Part shown: piece after piece, positions 39,379 through 48,238 of the stretch
How the letters are laid out: each line of letters starts with the position of its first letter
How positions within the stretch are numbered: the first letter of the stretch is position 1
Assembly (NCBI RefSeq): GCF_047314965.1
Contig: NZ_JBLBVK010000054.1
Span: 145,546-209,545 of the forward strand
DNA length: 64,000 nucleotides
Source of the DNA: JAVJUV01 sp047314965
Lineage (GTDB): Bacteria; Pseudomonadota; Alphaproteobacteria; Rhodobacterales; Rhodobacteraceae
Reading direction: 5' to 3'
Notes under the pieces: generated by a model
What the model was told of the DNA's origin: nothing
What the model saw: only the letters and a program-made list of their open reading frames with translations
Databases searched by the model: none
Translations under genes and position numbers: made by a program

Positions 39379-42160
39379 GCCGCCAGCCGGAACGACCGAA
39401 AAACTATCCGCATTCGCGGAGCTTGGACTGGACGAAGCTGCGATCTTCGATCGTGAGGCCGTGTTCCGGGCAATCGTGGACGCCATAGGCGACGACACCA
39501 CACCGGCGGTGATCCGAAAGGCGACGGTCGAGGCATTGAAATCCGCTCAGGCGAACGGACGTGATGTCATCGCGCAAGCCTATTCGGAAGCCCCGCGGGC
39601 GGCGAGAGCGACGGTGCGCGCTTATTCCGCGCTTACGGACTGCGTGGTCCAAACGGTTTTTCGGGTAGCGACGACCTACCTTCACAAGAACCCCAACCCG
39701 ACAGAGGGCGAACGGTTGACGCTACTTGCCGTCGGCGGTTACGGCCGGGGGGAAATGGCGCCATTCTCGGACGTCGATCTTTTGTTCCTTATGCCATGGA
39801 AGATAACGCCCTGGGCCGAAAGCCTGATCGAAAGCATGTTGTACATCTTCTGGGATCTACACATGAAGGTCGGTCATTCCTCGCGCAGTGTGAAGGATTG
39901 CATCCGTCTCGGCCGGGACGACTACACGATCCGCACGGCATTGCTGGAGCACCGCTTTCTGGTCGGTGACGAGGCGCTGGCCCGGACGCTGGATGAAAAG
40001 CTGAAGAAGGATCTCTTCCGCAACACGGCATCGGATTTCATCGAGGCGAAACTCGCCGAGAGGGCGGAGCGGCACCGCAAACAGGGCGGCCAGCGCTACA
40101 TGGTCGAACCCAATGTAAAGGAAGGCAAGGGCGGGCTTCGCGATCTGCAGACGCTGTTCTGGATCGGGAAGTACATCCACGGCGTGAACGATGTGTCCGA
40201 TCTGGTCGGACTCGGTCTCTTCACCCGCGAGGAGTACGATGATTTTCTCGCCGCCGAGACGTTCCTGATGGCCGTCCGCAACCATCTTCATCTCGCGGCC
40301 GGGCGCGCGATGGATCAGCTGACGTTCGACATGCAAGTCGAAGTGGCCGAGCGCATGGGTTACGCCGACAAGGGCAAGCGCCGGGCGGTGGAATACTTCA
40401 TGCAGGATTATTTCCGCCATGCCACCGAAGTCGGTGAATTGACGCGCATCTTCCTCACGACACTTGAGGCCAAGCACGTAAAGAGCGTCGCCTCACCCTT
40501 CACGATTTTTCGCCGCCGCCGCAAACTGAAGCCGGGCTACGCGGTGAAACAGGGCCGCCTCACTGTCCAGCGACCGTCCACCTTTCTGAAAGACAAGCTT
40601 AACATCCTTGCCATTTTCGAGGAGGGGCTTCGTACGGGTTATCTCATCCACCCGGACGTGATGCGGCTGATCCGCGCGAACCTTCAGCTGATCGATGATG
40701 AAATGCGGAACTCGCCCGAGGCCAATCGGCTGTTCTTCGATCTTCTGCTCAAGCACGGCAACCCGGAACGCGCATTGCGCCGAATGAATGAACTGGGCGT
40801 GCTCTCCGCGTTCATTCCGGAGTTCGCACCAGTCGTCGCAATGATGCAGTTCAATATGTACCACCACTACACGGTGGACGAGCACACCATTCAATGCATC
40901 TCGACGCTTGCTCAGATCGAGCGCGGCGAACTGGTCGAGGAACTGCCGATCGCCAGCCGCGTGCTCAAGGAGGGTGTGAACCGAAAGGTTCTTTACGCGG
41001 CCCTCTTCCTCCATGACATCGGGAAAGGCCGGGACGAGGATCATGCCATCCTGGGGGCGCAGATCGCCCGCAAAGTGGCCCCGCGACTTGGACTGACCAA
41101 GTCGGAGGCAGAGACCGCCGAATGGCTGGTCAGATATCACCTCCTGATGTCGGACATGGCACAGAAGCGCGACCTGTCCGAACCGCGGACCGTGCGCGAC
41201 TTTGCCAAAGCCGTGAAGACCAAGAAGAGGCTTGATCTGCTCACCGTGCTGACCGTGTGCGACATTCGCGGGGTCGGTCCTGGGGTTTGGAACAATTGGA
41301 AAGCCCAGTTGTTGCGGGCGCTCTATCGCCAAACAGCGATGGCACTGGAGCACGGGCTTGAAGCGGTGAACCGCGAGGCTGCCGAGGCGGAAGCCAAGAA
41401 ATCGCTCCGCGCCGCGCTGGACGACTGGGACAAGAAGGACCTTCGACACGAGACGTCGCGCCACTATGGCCCCTATTGGCAGGGCCTCACTACGGACACG
41501 CATGTCGTTTTCGCCAAACTGCTCGCCGGCATCGAGAACCATGAAATCCGGCTCGATCTGAAGCTGGACGAAGACCGTGACGCGACGCGCGTCTGTTTCG
41601 CCCTTGCCGATCATCCCGGCATCTTCTCCAGGCTGGCGGGGGCGCTTGCGCTGGTCGGAGCGAACGTCGTCGATGCCCGGACCTATACCTCGTCGGACGG
41701 ATATGCCACGGCCGCGTTCTGGGTGCAGGATGCCGAAGGTCATCCCTATGACGTCAGCCGGCTTCCCCGTTTGCGTAAGACCATTGAAAAGACGCTCTTT
41801 GGTGAGGTACTGCCACGCAAGTCGCTGGCTGACCGCGACAAGCTCAAGAAACGCGAAAAGGCGTTCAGGGTGCCGACTTCGATCACCTTCGACAACGAGG
41901 GTTCCGAGATTTACACGATCATCGAGGTCGATACCCGCGACCGGCCCGGCCTTTTGTACGATCTGACGCGTACACTGGCCGAGTCGAACGTCTACATCGC
42001 AAGCGCTGTGATCGCGACATATGGCGAACAGGTAGTCGATACGTTTTACGTGAAGGACATGTTCGGACTGAAGTTCTACGCGCAGTCCAAGCAAAGGACG
42101 CTCGAGAAGAAACTCCGGGACGCGGTCGAGGCCGGCGCCGAGCGGGCAGAAACGAAATGA
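39338..42160 (+). CDS. glnD: Bifunctional [protein-PII] uridylyltransferase/uridylyl-removing enzyme
   Basis: Glutamine sensor that uridylylates or deuridylylates PII proteins to control nitrogen metabolism. In order: the nucleotidyltransferase domain with GGYGRGEMAPFSDVDLLFL (near 130-148), the PII uridylyltransferase helical part, the HD domain with HDIGKGRDEDH (near 562-572), and two C-terminal ACT domains (DHPGIFSRLAGALALVGANV and DRPGLLYDLTRTLAESNVYI) that bind glutamine. About 940 residues. No ATG or GTG fits the N-terminus: TTG 39338, with AGGTG upstream, or TTG 39359 are the candidates, both inside the previous gene. Confidence 0.93.
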   Translation: MTPRQEALAASASEPPAGTTEKLSAFAELGLDEAAIFDREAVFRAIVDAIGDDTTPAVIRKATVEALKSAQANGRDVIAQAYSEAPRAARATVRAYSALTDCVVQTVFRVATTYLHKNPNPTEGERLTLLAVGGYGRGEMAPFSDVDLLFLMPWKITPWAESLIESMLYIFWDLHMKVGHSSRSVKDCIRLGRDDYTIRTALLEHRFLVGDEALARTLDEKLKKDLFRNTASDFIEAKLAERAERHRKQGGQRYMVEPNVKEGKGGLRDLQTLFWIGKYIHGVNDVSDLVGLGLFTREEYDDFLAAETFLMAVRNHLHLAAGRAMDQLTFDMQVEVAERMGYADKGKRRAVEYFMQDYFRHATEVGELTRIFLTTLEAKHVKSVASPFTIFRRRRKLKPGYAVKQGRLTVQRPSTFLKDKLNILAIFEEGLRTGYLIHPDVMRLIRANLQLIDDEMRNSPEANRLFFDLLLKHGNPERALRRMNELGVLSAFIPEFAPVVAMMQFNMYHHYTVDEHTIQCISTLAQIERGELVEELPIASRVLKEGVNRKVLYAALFLHDIGKGRDEDHAILGAQIARKVAPRLGLTKSEAETAEWLVRYHLLMSDMAQKRDLSEPRTVRDFAKAVKTKKRLDLLTVLTVCDIRGVGPGVWNNWKAQLLRALYRQTAMALEHGLEAVNREAAEAEAKKSLRAALDDWDKKDLRHETSRHYGPYWQGLTTDTHVVFAKLLAGIENHEIRLDLKLDEDRDATRVCFALADHPGIFSRLAGALALVGANVVDARTYTSSDGYATAAFWVQDAEGHPYDVSRLPRLRKTIEKTLFGEVLPRKSLADRDKLKKREKAFRVPTSITFDNEGSEIYTIIEVDTRDRPGLLYDLTRTLAESNVYIASAVIATYGEQVVDTFYVKDMFGLKFYAQSKQRTLEKKLRDAVEAGAERAETK

Positions 42161-42219
42161 CGGTGGGGCCCTCCGAAGAAATTCGCCGCGCGTTTTCGGT
42201 CGCCGCGGAGTTGCTCTGA
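42157..42219 (+). CDS. 20-codon mini-ORF linking glnD and murJ
   Basis: ATG 42157 overlaps the glnD stop (ATGA); 20 codons follow (MTVGPSEEIRRAFSVAAELL), and its TGA overlaps the murJ ATG (TGATG). Both junctions are of the translation-coupling type. It may be a coupling device that carries ribosomes from glnD to murJ, or the remnant of a deleted small gene. The peptide is amphipathic but matches nothing I know. Confidence 0.45.
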   Translation: MTVGPSEEIRRAFSVAAELL

Positions 42220-43802
42220 TGGCTCGGAGTATCAGGCTGATTTCCAGCGCCTTGACGGTTGGCGCTTGGACATTGATGAGCCGCGTCCTGGGGTTCGTTC
42301 GGGATGTCCTGATCGCGGCCTGGCTCGGCACCGGGCCCGTCGCCGAGGCGTTTCTCATTGCGTTCGCCCTGCCCAACATGTTCCGCCGCTTTTTCGCGGA
42401 AGGCGCTTTCAACATGGCCTTCATCCCGCTGTTCTCGAAAAAGCTCGAGTCAGGAGACAACCCCGAAGGATTTGCCAGGGACGCCATGTCAGGTCTGGCA
42501 GCGGTGCTCATCGTCTTCACGGTCTTCGCGATCATCTTCATGCCGTGGCTGGTTTTGGCAATGGCGTCAGGTTTCGCGGGTGACGAGCGGTTCGACATGA
42601 CGGTCACTCTGGGACGCATCGTCTTTCCGTATATCCTGTTCATCTCGCTGGCCGCCCTGCTGTCGGGGGTCCTGAACGCGTCCGGGCGTTTCGTTGCGGC
42701 GGCCGCGGCACCGGTGCTGCTGAACATCATACTGATCGCTGCGCTTGTTCTGGGAAGCTTTCTTGCACCGAATTTCACCGTGATCGATGCCGCCGCCGCA
42801 GGCAGTGAATACGGTACGCTTCTGGCATTCGGCGTCATCCTGGCGGGAATTGCGCAAATGTCTCTGGTCTGGCTGGCGGTTCACAGGGCGGGCTATGATC
42901 TTCGCCCGAAACGTCCGGTCTGGACACCCGAGTTGAAGCGTCTGGCCATAATCGCGGCCCCGGCCGCGCTGGCGGGTGGCGTGGTACAGGTCAACTTGCT
43001 GATTGGACGGCAGGTGGCCAGTTTCTTTGACGGCGCGGTCGCGTGGCTGTCCTACGCCGACCGGCTTTACCAGTTGCCATTGGGCGTCGTCGGCATCGCG
43101 ATCGGAATCGTCCTTCTTCCGGATCTGTCCCGACGCCTGCAGGCCGAGGATACCGACGGAGGTCAGCACGCGCTCAGCCGTGCCGCGGAGATGTCGATGG
43201 CCCTGTCCATCCCGGCCGCGGTCGCATTAGTGATCATCCCCACACCGCTGGTCGAGGCCCTGTTCCAGCGAGGCGCGTTCGGCGCCGACGATACAGCCGC
43301 GACTGCGCTGGCCTGCGCGGTTTATGGACTTGGGCTGCCGGCCTTCATCCTGCAGAAAGTCGTGCAACCTCTCTATTTTGCGCGGGAAGACACGCGGCGA
43401 CCGTTTTACTTTGCTCTGGTCGCTCTCGTCGTGAATGCCGCTGTCGCCATCGGTCTTGCGCCGCTGATTGGCTTCATCGCCGCCGCAATCGCCACAACGC
43501 TTGCTGGGTGGGCGATGCTAGCACTCCTTTGGACGGGCACGCGTTCCATGGGACAAGCCGCGCGGTTTGACGGCAGGGCGAAGAAACGGATCTGGCTTAT
43601 CGTCTTTGCCTCGGCCCTGATGGGACTGGCGCTTTGGGTAGGGCAGTTCCTTATCGCGCCACTGATGGAAATGCCGGGATACAAGGTGCTGGGCATTCTG
43701 CTGCTATGCGTCTTCGGGGCGCTGGTCTACGCGGCTGCAGGTCTTTCGATCGGTGCGTTTCGCCGCGACGAACTGCGCGCTGTCTTCCGGCGTCAACGCT
43801 GA
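42219..43802 (+). CDS. murJ: Lipid II flippase MurJ
   Basis: A 527-residue inner-membrane protein of the MOP superfamily that flips lipid II to the periplasm for peptidoglycan synthesis. Family features: LTVGAWTLMSRVLGFVRDVLIAAWLGTG at the N-terminus, PNMFRRFFAEGAFNMAFIPLFSK, SYADRLYQLPLGVVGIAIG, and EALFQRGAFGADDTAATA. About 13-14 hydrophobic helices are spread over the length. The start is joined to the mini-ORF. It converges on the rhomboid-like gene with a ten-base overlap. Confidence 0.95.
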   Translation: MARSIRLISSALTVGAWTLMSRVLGFVRDVLIAAWLGTGPVAEAFLIAFALPNMFRRFFAEGAFNMAFIPLFSKKLESGDNPEGFARDAMSGLAAVLIVFTVFAIIFMPWLVLAMASGFAGDERFDMTVTLGRIVFPYILFISLAALLSGVLNASGRFVAAAAAPVLLNIILIAALVLGSFLAPNFTVIDAAAAGSEYGTLLAFGVILAGIAQMSLVWLAVHRAGYDLRPKRPVWTPELKRLAIIAAPAALAGGVVQVNLLIGRQVASFFDGAVAWLSYADRLYQLPLGVVGIAIGIVLLPDLSRRLQAEDTDGGQHALSRAAEMSMALSIPAAVALVIIPTPLVEALFQRGAFGADDTAATALACAVYGLGLPAFILQKVVQPLYFAREDTRRPFYFALVALVVNAAVAIGLAPLIGFIAAAIATTLAGWAMLALLWTGTRSMGQAARFDGRAKKRIWLIVFASALMGLALWVGQFLIAPLMEMPGYKVLGILLLCVFGALVYAAAGLSIGAFRRDELRAVFRRQR

Positions 43803-44482
43803 CGCAGCCGATTGAGCAACCTTCGGAAACCGCCGGGCACCAGCATGGGCGATATTGCGAACCCCACAAGAAAGCCCGCGATCTCTGCCACCCAGTCATT
43901 GGTTGACCCAAACAGAAAACCGAAGATGAACTGGATGCCCATCAGAAAACCGATCAGCGTAAAGGCCCGATACTGGTTCTCGCCGGTCACGCCGTAGCTG
44001 ACCCACAACAGAAAGGTATACGCGCCGATCAGCCCGTAGACCCCAGGATAGCCGCCGACCAAGGGCCGAGAGTCGCCGGTCAGCCCCGCGAAGATCAGGG
44101 CGCCAAATATGGCGGAGCCAAAGAAGACGATCAGCACAGCGAGATTGCCAAAGACCTCGCCCACCAGCTTGCCGAGCGCCAGCAGGAAGACGATCACGAA
44201 AATCACATGCGCAAACCCAAGATGGATGAAAGGATAGGTCACGAAACGACGCAATTCGGGTGACATCCACGCCTGGCGTTCTATCACGAATTCCAGAACG
44301 GGGCTGAAAAAGGCGAACTCCCGGATCGCCTCTAGACGCCAGCCGACTGCTTCGGGACCGCCGATATATCCGCGCGCACCCGCCGAAATCAGCAGTTCGA
44401 CCCCGAAGATCGCCAGCGCCAGTGCCACCACCACCGGTGGCAGCGCATTGAACAAGGGTTGCATGTGATCGTCGCTCGACAT
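43793..44482 (-). CDS. Rhomboid-fold membrane protein lacking catalytic residues
   Basis: A 229-residue membrane protein with about six hydrophobic helices. The rhomboid TM2 signature is present as YPFIHLGFAHVIFVIVFL (His87, His92). The active-site helix has GVYG (147-150) where proteases have GxSG, so the serine is Tyr149. The catalytic-histidine position in DWVAEIAGFLVGF is Glu200. It should therefore bind or route membrane proteins rather than cut them, like iRhoms and other pseudorhomboids. Start ATG 44482 (MSSDDHMQPL), with MQPL at 44464 as an alternative. Confidence 0.8.
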   Translation of the reverse strand: MSSDDHMQPLFNALPPVVVALALAIFGVELLISAGARGYIGGPEAVGWRLEAIREFAFFSPVLEFVIERQAWMSPELRRFVTYPFIHLGFAHVIFVIVFLLALGKLVGEVFGNLAVLIVFFGSAIFGALIFAGLTGDSRPLVGGYPGVYGLIGAYTFLLWVSYGVTGENQYRAFTLIGFLMGIQFIFGFLFGSTNDWVAEIAGFLVGFAISPMLVPGGFRRLLNRLRQR

Positions 44483-44555
44483 CTTCACTGCCTTTCTTGA
44501 CGGGCCTCTTCCCTCTCGGTAAGCCCGCCGGGCTTGATAATCCAGAGGAGCCATC

Positions 44556-45578
44556 ATGGCCACCGCCTTCACGCCGCGTGTTCTGTCGGGAATCCAGCCT
44601 TCGGGCGGCCTGACGCTTGGCAATTACCTTGGCGCATTGAAGCGCTTTGTCGAAATGCAGGATGCAGGTACGCACGAATGCCTGTACTGCCTTGTCGATC
44701 TGCACGCGATCACGGTCTGGCAGGATCCCCAAGCTCTTCGGCGCAACACCCGCGAAGCCGCGGCGGCCTTCATGGCGGCCGGCATCGACCCTGCGCGCTC
44801 GATCCTGTTCAACCAAAGTCAGGTGCCTGAGCACGCGCAGCTTGCATGGGTTTTCAACTGCGTTGCCCGCATGGGCTGGATGGGCCGGATGACCCAGTGG
44901 AAGGACAAGGCCGGCAAGAATAGCGAAAACGCCTCGCTCGGGCTGTTCGCCTACCCTGCCCTGATGGCGGCTGACATCCTGATCTACCATGCCACGCATG
45001 TGCCTGTGGGAGAGGACCAGAAACAGCACCTGGAGCTGACCCGGGATATCGCGGCCAAGTTCAACCACGACTACAAGGTCGACTTCTTTCCCATCACCGA
45101 ACCGGTGATCGAAGGTCCAGCCACCCGTGTCATGAGTCTTCGCGACGGGACGAAGAAGATGTCCAAGTCCGACCCTTCGGACATGAGCCGTATCAATCTG
45201 TCGGACGATCCCGACACGATTGCCCAGAAGTTCCGGAAGGCCCGGACCGATCCTGAACCCCTTCCCGAGACCTATGCCGAGTTGAAGGACCGCCCCGAGG
45301 CCCGGAACCTTGTCGATATCTATGCCGCGCTCGCCGGCATCTCGACCGACGAGGTCATGGCGCAGCACGCCGGTGCCGGATGGGGGCAATTCAAGCCCGC
45401 GCTCGCCGACGTCGCTGTCGAAACGATGGGACCGATAACGGCCGAGATGAACCGTTTGATGGGGGACCCCGCCGAAATTGACCGGATCGTCGGGGACGGC
45501 GCGAGAAGAGCCAGCGATATAGCCGCGCCCATACTCGCGAAGACCTATGACATCGTCGGGATGATTTCGTCCCGGTGA
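44556..45578 (+). CDS. trpS: Tryptophan--tRNA ligase
   Basis: Charges tRNA-Trp. A 340-residue class I synthetase: the HIGH-equivalent motif is PSGGLTLGNYLGALKR (TLGN), preceded by LSGIQ. The KMSKS motif appears as TKKMSKSDPSD (near residue 200). VPVGEDQKQHLELTRDIA is also a TrpS signature. The ATG follows GAGGAG by seven bases. Length and motifs are normal for the housekeeping enzyme. Confidence 0.96.
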   Translation: MATAFTPRVLSGIQPSGGLTLGNYLGALKRFVEMQDAGTHECLYCLVDLHAITVWQDPQALRRNTREAAAAFMAAGIDPARSILFNQSQVPEHAQLAWVFNCVARMGWMGRMTQWKDKAGKNSENASLGLFAYPALMAADILIYHATHVPVGEDQKQHLELTRDIAAKFNHDYKVDFFPITEPVIEGPATRVMSLRDGTKKMSKSDPSDMSRINLSDDPDTIAQKFRKARTDPEPLPETYAELKDRPEARNLVDIYAALAGISTDEVMAQHAGAGWGQFKPALADVAVETMGPITAEMNRLMGDPAEIDRIVGDGARRASDIAAPILAKTYDIVGMISSR

Positions 45579-45670
45579 CGACCTGCAGTTCTGGGCTTGT
45601 CCCCTAGTTTATAGGAAAGGCGCCGGAGCACGTCAGATGCACCGGCCCCTTCTCGTCGAGGGCGACACGC

Positions 45671-46165
45671 TCAAAGCGCACCGGCAAGTTCGATTGCAGC
45701 CAAAAGGTAGCACATTGCGGTGCCGGTCGCTGCGATCCAGCGCACATGGTTCCAGCGCACCCAGCCCGTGACGTAGTTGGGCCAATAGCGCTGCGCCTCC
45801 ACGCCGCCTTGCGGCATCGCCTCCAGCCGTTTGTTCATCGGGATATTTCCCACCGCGGATGCCAGGAAGACGCCGAAGAAGTACAACACACCGGCGGCAA
45901 TCAGCCATTGGCTGGCGCGCAGGTCCATAAGGAACGCGGCAATTGCGATGGTCGCCGAAACCGGGATCAGCCCGATCAGCAGAACCATGAAGATCGAGCG
46001 ATAGACTTTCCGGTTGATGATCTGCATGGCCTCTGTTCCGGCGGCTGGTGCTGCCGCGAAAAGCGACGGCATGACGAAGTCCGAGAAGGTCAGAAATACG
46101 CCAGCGACCAGCGCCGCTGCGAGCGCGAGGACCATGAGGACCCAGAGAATGATTTGCGGTTCCAT
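45671..46165 (-). CDS. DUF1772 family membrane protein
   Basis: A 164-residue protein with four hydrophobic helices and the family pattern FSDFVMPSLFAAAPAAGTEAMQIINRKVYRS and GNIPMNKRLEAMP, followed by VEAQRYWPNYVTGWVRWNHVR. DUF1772 proteins (anthrone oxygenase-like in some annotations) are mostly uncharacterised. ATG 46165 has AAGGAG in front on the minus strand; the 35-codon extension of the frame is excluded. It probably shares a transcript with the NmrA-like gene upstream and thus TetR control. Confidence 0.85.
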   Translation of the reverse strand: MEPQIILWVLMVLALAAALVAGVFLTFSDFVMPSLFAAAPAAGTEAMQIINRKVYRSIFMVLLIGLIPVSATIAIAAFLMDLRASQWLIAAGVLYFFGVFLASAVGNIPMNKRLEAMPQGGVEAQRYWPNYVTGWVRWNHVRWIAATGTAMCYLLAAIELAGAL

Positions 46166-46190
46166 TTCATTCGCTCCTTGAATCCGACCG

Positions 46191-46820
46191 TCAATTCGTA
46201 ATGCCGACTGCACGGTACAGATAGCGCGTGTCGGAAATCTGGCGGCTGAGGAAGTTGGCGAGGTCGGCACGTGGCATCTTGAGTGTCAGTTTCCGCTCGC
46301 CCGGGCGAACGTCTTCGACGTAGCCACCCTTCGCGGGCTCGTCGGTAAAGGCGGAAGGTCGGACGATGGTCCAGTCCAGACCGCTGGCGCGTACCATATC
46401 CTCCTGACGTTCATGGTCCTTGAAAACTGGCTTCAGAAGGAAGCCGAACATGATCCGCTTCCAAAAGAAATCGAGGTTGGACCAGCTTTCGTGCGCGCCA
46501 AGGGTCGACTGGCAGATCAGCCCACGGACCCCGTGCTTATGCATCCCGCGGATCACGTTCAGCGTACCTAGGGAGCGGATACGGCTGGAGCGCGACATGC
46601 CTGCACCAAGAGTGACGACGACTGCGTCGTGACCCTCGATCGCTTCTGAAACCTCGGTTTCCGAAAAGGCGTCCCCGGCAACCAGCGACAACCGCGGGTC
46701 GCGGATGTCGAGCTTTCCCGGGTTGCGGGCAAATGCGGTGACATGGTGGCCGTCTTTCAGCATGCGTTCAACGGCCAGCTTGCCGACGGTACCAGTGGCT
46801 CCGAATACGATGACTCTCAT
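46191..46820 (-). CDS. NAD(P)-binding SDR-like protein (NmrA/BVR-B type)
   Basis: A 209-residue atypical short-chain dehydrogenase fold protein. The Rossmann motif is IVFGATGTVGKLAVERML (G-x-x-G-x-x-G), followed by VTAFARNPGKLD and VVTLGAGMSRSSRIRSLGTLNVIRGM. A YxxxK-type pair is not evident, which is usual for the NmrA/biliverdin reductase B-like group. It may be an NAD(P)H-dependent quinone or flavin reductase, or a redox sensor. The divergent TetR gene and two operators suggest induction by an unknown ligand. ATATGGAG precedes the ATG. Confidence 0.85.
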   Translation of the reverse strand: MRVIVFGATGTVGKLAVERMLKDGHHVTAFARNPGKLDIRDPRLSLVAGDAFSETEVSEAIEGHDAVVVTLGAGMSRSSRIRSLGTLNVIRGMHKHGVRGLICQSTLGAHESWSNLDFFWKRIMFGFLLKPVFKDHERQEDMVRASGLDWTIVRPSAFTDEPAKGGYVEDVRPGERKLTLKMPRADLANFLSRQISDTRYLYRAVGITN

Positions 46821-46847
46821 GTTTGATCTCCATATTTTTTTGAGTAA

Positions 46848-46864
46848 CTTGACATCATGTCAAG
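46848..46864. promoter_or_regulatory. TetR operator O1
   Basis: CTTGACA-TCA-TGTCAAG is a perfect seven-base inverted repeat with a three-base spacer. It overlaps the promoter of the minus-strand NmrA-like gene and lies 36 bases upstream of the TetR start. The second copy is at 46891-46907. Confidence 0.75.
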
Positions 46865-46893
46865 TTGACGGTGGCACGCATAGCCATTAACTT
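46865..46893 (+). promoter_or_regulatory. Promoter of the TetR gene
   Basis: TTGACG (46865-46870), a 17-base spacer and TAACTT (46888-46893) form a good sigma-70 promoter. The predicted start, seven bases after the -10, falls on the A of the ATG at 46900, so the mRNA would be leaderless. No ribosome binding site is present upstream of the ATG. Confidence 0.55.
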
Positions 46894-46907
46894 TACATCA
46901 TGTCAAG
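46891..46907. promoter_or_regulatory. TetR operator O2, overlapping the start codon
   Basis: CTTTACA-TCA-TGTCAAG matches O1 at 16 of 17 positions. It covers the -10 region, the predicted start site and the first codons of the TetR gene. Binding here would block its own transcription directly. Confidence 0.7.
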
Positions 46908-47484
46908 TAAAAGCAATCCGACCCGCACCCGTATCCTTGCCGCGACCCTTGAATTGCTGGAGTCCGGTGGCGGAAACGCCGTGCGCATGAGTGACATCGC
47001 CAAGACCGCAAAGATCAGCCGGCAGGCGCTTTATCTGCATTTTCCGAATCGCGCCGAGCTTCTCGTGGCGACCACGCGATATGTCGATGACATCAACGAT
47101 GTGGACAGCAAGCTGAGCGCCAGCAGGGCTGCACCGACGGGTCGGGAACGGCTGACGCTCTGGATAGATGTCTGGGGCAACTACATCCCGACGATCTACG
47201 GCGTGGCCAAGGCGCTTCTGGCAATGAAGGACAGCGACACCGAAGCGAAAGCGGCATGGGACGACCGGATGGCGGCTGTTCGCCATGGCTGTGCGGCAGC
47301 GGTCGAGCAACTGGAAAAGGACGGACACCTGGCGCCGCATCTGGACCGCGAGAGTGCTACGGACTTCCTATGGATGCTTCTGTCGGTCAGGAATTGGGAG
47401 CTCTTGACCAAGGAATGTGGCTGGACACAGGAAACCTACATCCGGTACGTGACGCAAAGCGCGCACCGCGCGCTTTGCACCTAG
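46900..47484 (+). CDS. TetR/AcrR-family repressor
   Basis: A 194-residue regulator with an N-terminal TetR helix-turn-helix (TRILAATLELLESGGGNAVRMSDIAKTAKISRQALYLHFPNRAELLVA, about residues 10-55) and a helical ligand-binding C-terminal part. The HTH recognises the CTTGACA/TGTCAAG operators in its own promoter region, so it presumably controls the divergent NmrA-like and DUF1772 genes and itself. The start at ATG 46900 fits the family N-terminus. The inducer is unknown. Confidence 0.9.
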   Translation: MSSKSNPTRTRILAATLELLESGGGNAVRMSDIAKTAKISRQALYLHFPNRAELLVATTRYVDDINDVDSKLSASRAAPTGRERLTLWIDVWGNYIPTIYGVAKALLAMKDSDTEAKAAWDDRMAAVRHGCAAAVEQLEKDGHLAPHLDRESATDFLWMLLSVRNWELLTKECGWTQETYIRYVTQSAHRALCT

Positions 47485-48128
47485 TCTGCAATAGCTTCTG
47501 GTGTCACCTTACCGCCCTTGCGAAACGTGGCGTTGAAGGCGATCGAGACGCGCTCCTCCTCCGCTTCGTTGGGATAGACCCAATGAACAAGGTATGAGGG
47601 AAACAGGACGATCTCGCCTGCCTGAGGTCGCAGTTTCTTTTTCAAGCGAAATGCGTTCGCTCCGAGGATGCGCCAATTGGGCAGGTCGGTGCGCGGGTCG
47701 AGGAACTCGATCATGCCCGAATTCCCGATTTCGATCTCAGGCTGGGAAACATAATAGACCCCCGACCAATGGGCGCCGGGATGCGTATGGGGCGCGTTGA
47801 AGCCGCCGGGCGGGTTGGCGTTCATCCATGCGAAGAGCTTCAGCCGCAAAGTCGCCGGATCGGTCTTGGCTCCGATCTTGCGCGTCGCGGCCAGGACAGA
47901 GTCCTCGGCAAGCTGACGCAAAGTCTGGATGCACCCGGCTTCGTTTTCGAAAAGGTTTCCTTCGGAATGCCAGCCACCACGGTTTGACTTGGTAACGCCG
48001 CTCGACTGACCTCTCAGGCGCGCCCCCTCTTCAAGGAGAGCCACGTTCAGTGCCTCGTGATCCGGCACTCGAAAACGGACCAGCGGCGTTGAAAAGAGTT
48101 TCTCGTATTTGATTTGCTCAATCTGCAT
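47481..48128 (-). CDS. 2OG-Fe(II) oxygenase family protein (TIGR02466 type)
   Basis: A 215-residue protein of the putative 2-oxoglutarate/iron oxygenase family. The metal-binding region is in FNAPHTHPGAHWSGVYYV, with the distal His and the 2OG-binding Arg in GEIVLFPSYLVHWVYPNEAEEERVSIAFN. The N-terminal part contains KLFSTPLVRFRV, typical of the TIGR02466 family. The substrate is unknown. ATG 48128 has GGAAG six bases upstream on the minus strand, better than the TTG at 48140. It converges on the TetR gene with a four-base overlap. Confidence 0.85.
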   Translation of the reverse strand: MQIEQIKYEKLFSTPLVRFRVPDHEALNVALLEEGARLRGQSSGVTKSNRGGWHSEGNLFENEAGCIQTLRQLAEDSVLAATRKIGAKTDPATLRLKLFAWMNANPPGGFNAPHTHPGAHWSGVYYVSQPEIEIGNSGMIEFLDPRTDLPNWRILGANAFRLKKKLRPQAGEIVLFPSYLVHWVYPNEAEEERVSIAFNATFRKGGKVTPEAIAD

Positions 48129-48238
48129 CTGTTCTTCCAAAAGCCTGTACTCCGGTAAGCCGCGCCGCTGCGGGTAGAGCAGCGGCGCGGATACGTGGAA
48201 AACGTGCCGTCAATCGGCATGACCGGATGGGGCAGCGG

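Noticed and set aside
40493..42838. 781-residue open frame antisense to glnD and murJ
   Set aside because: Mirror of high-GC coding sequence; glnD and murJ on the other strand are unmistakable, and the antisense product has no recognisable domain.
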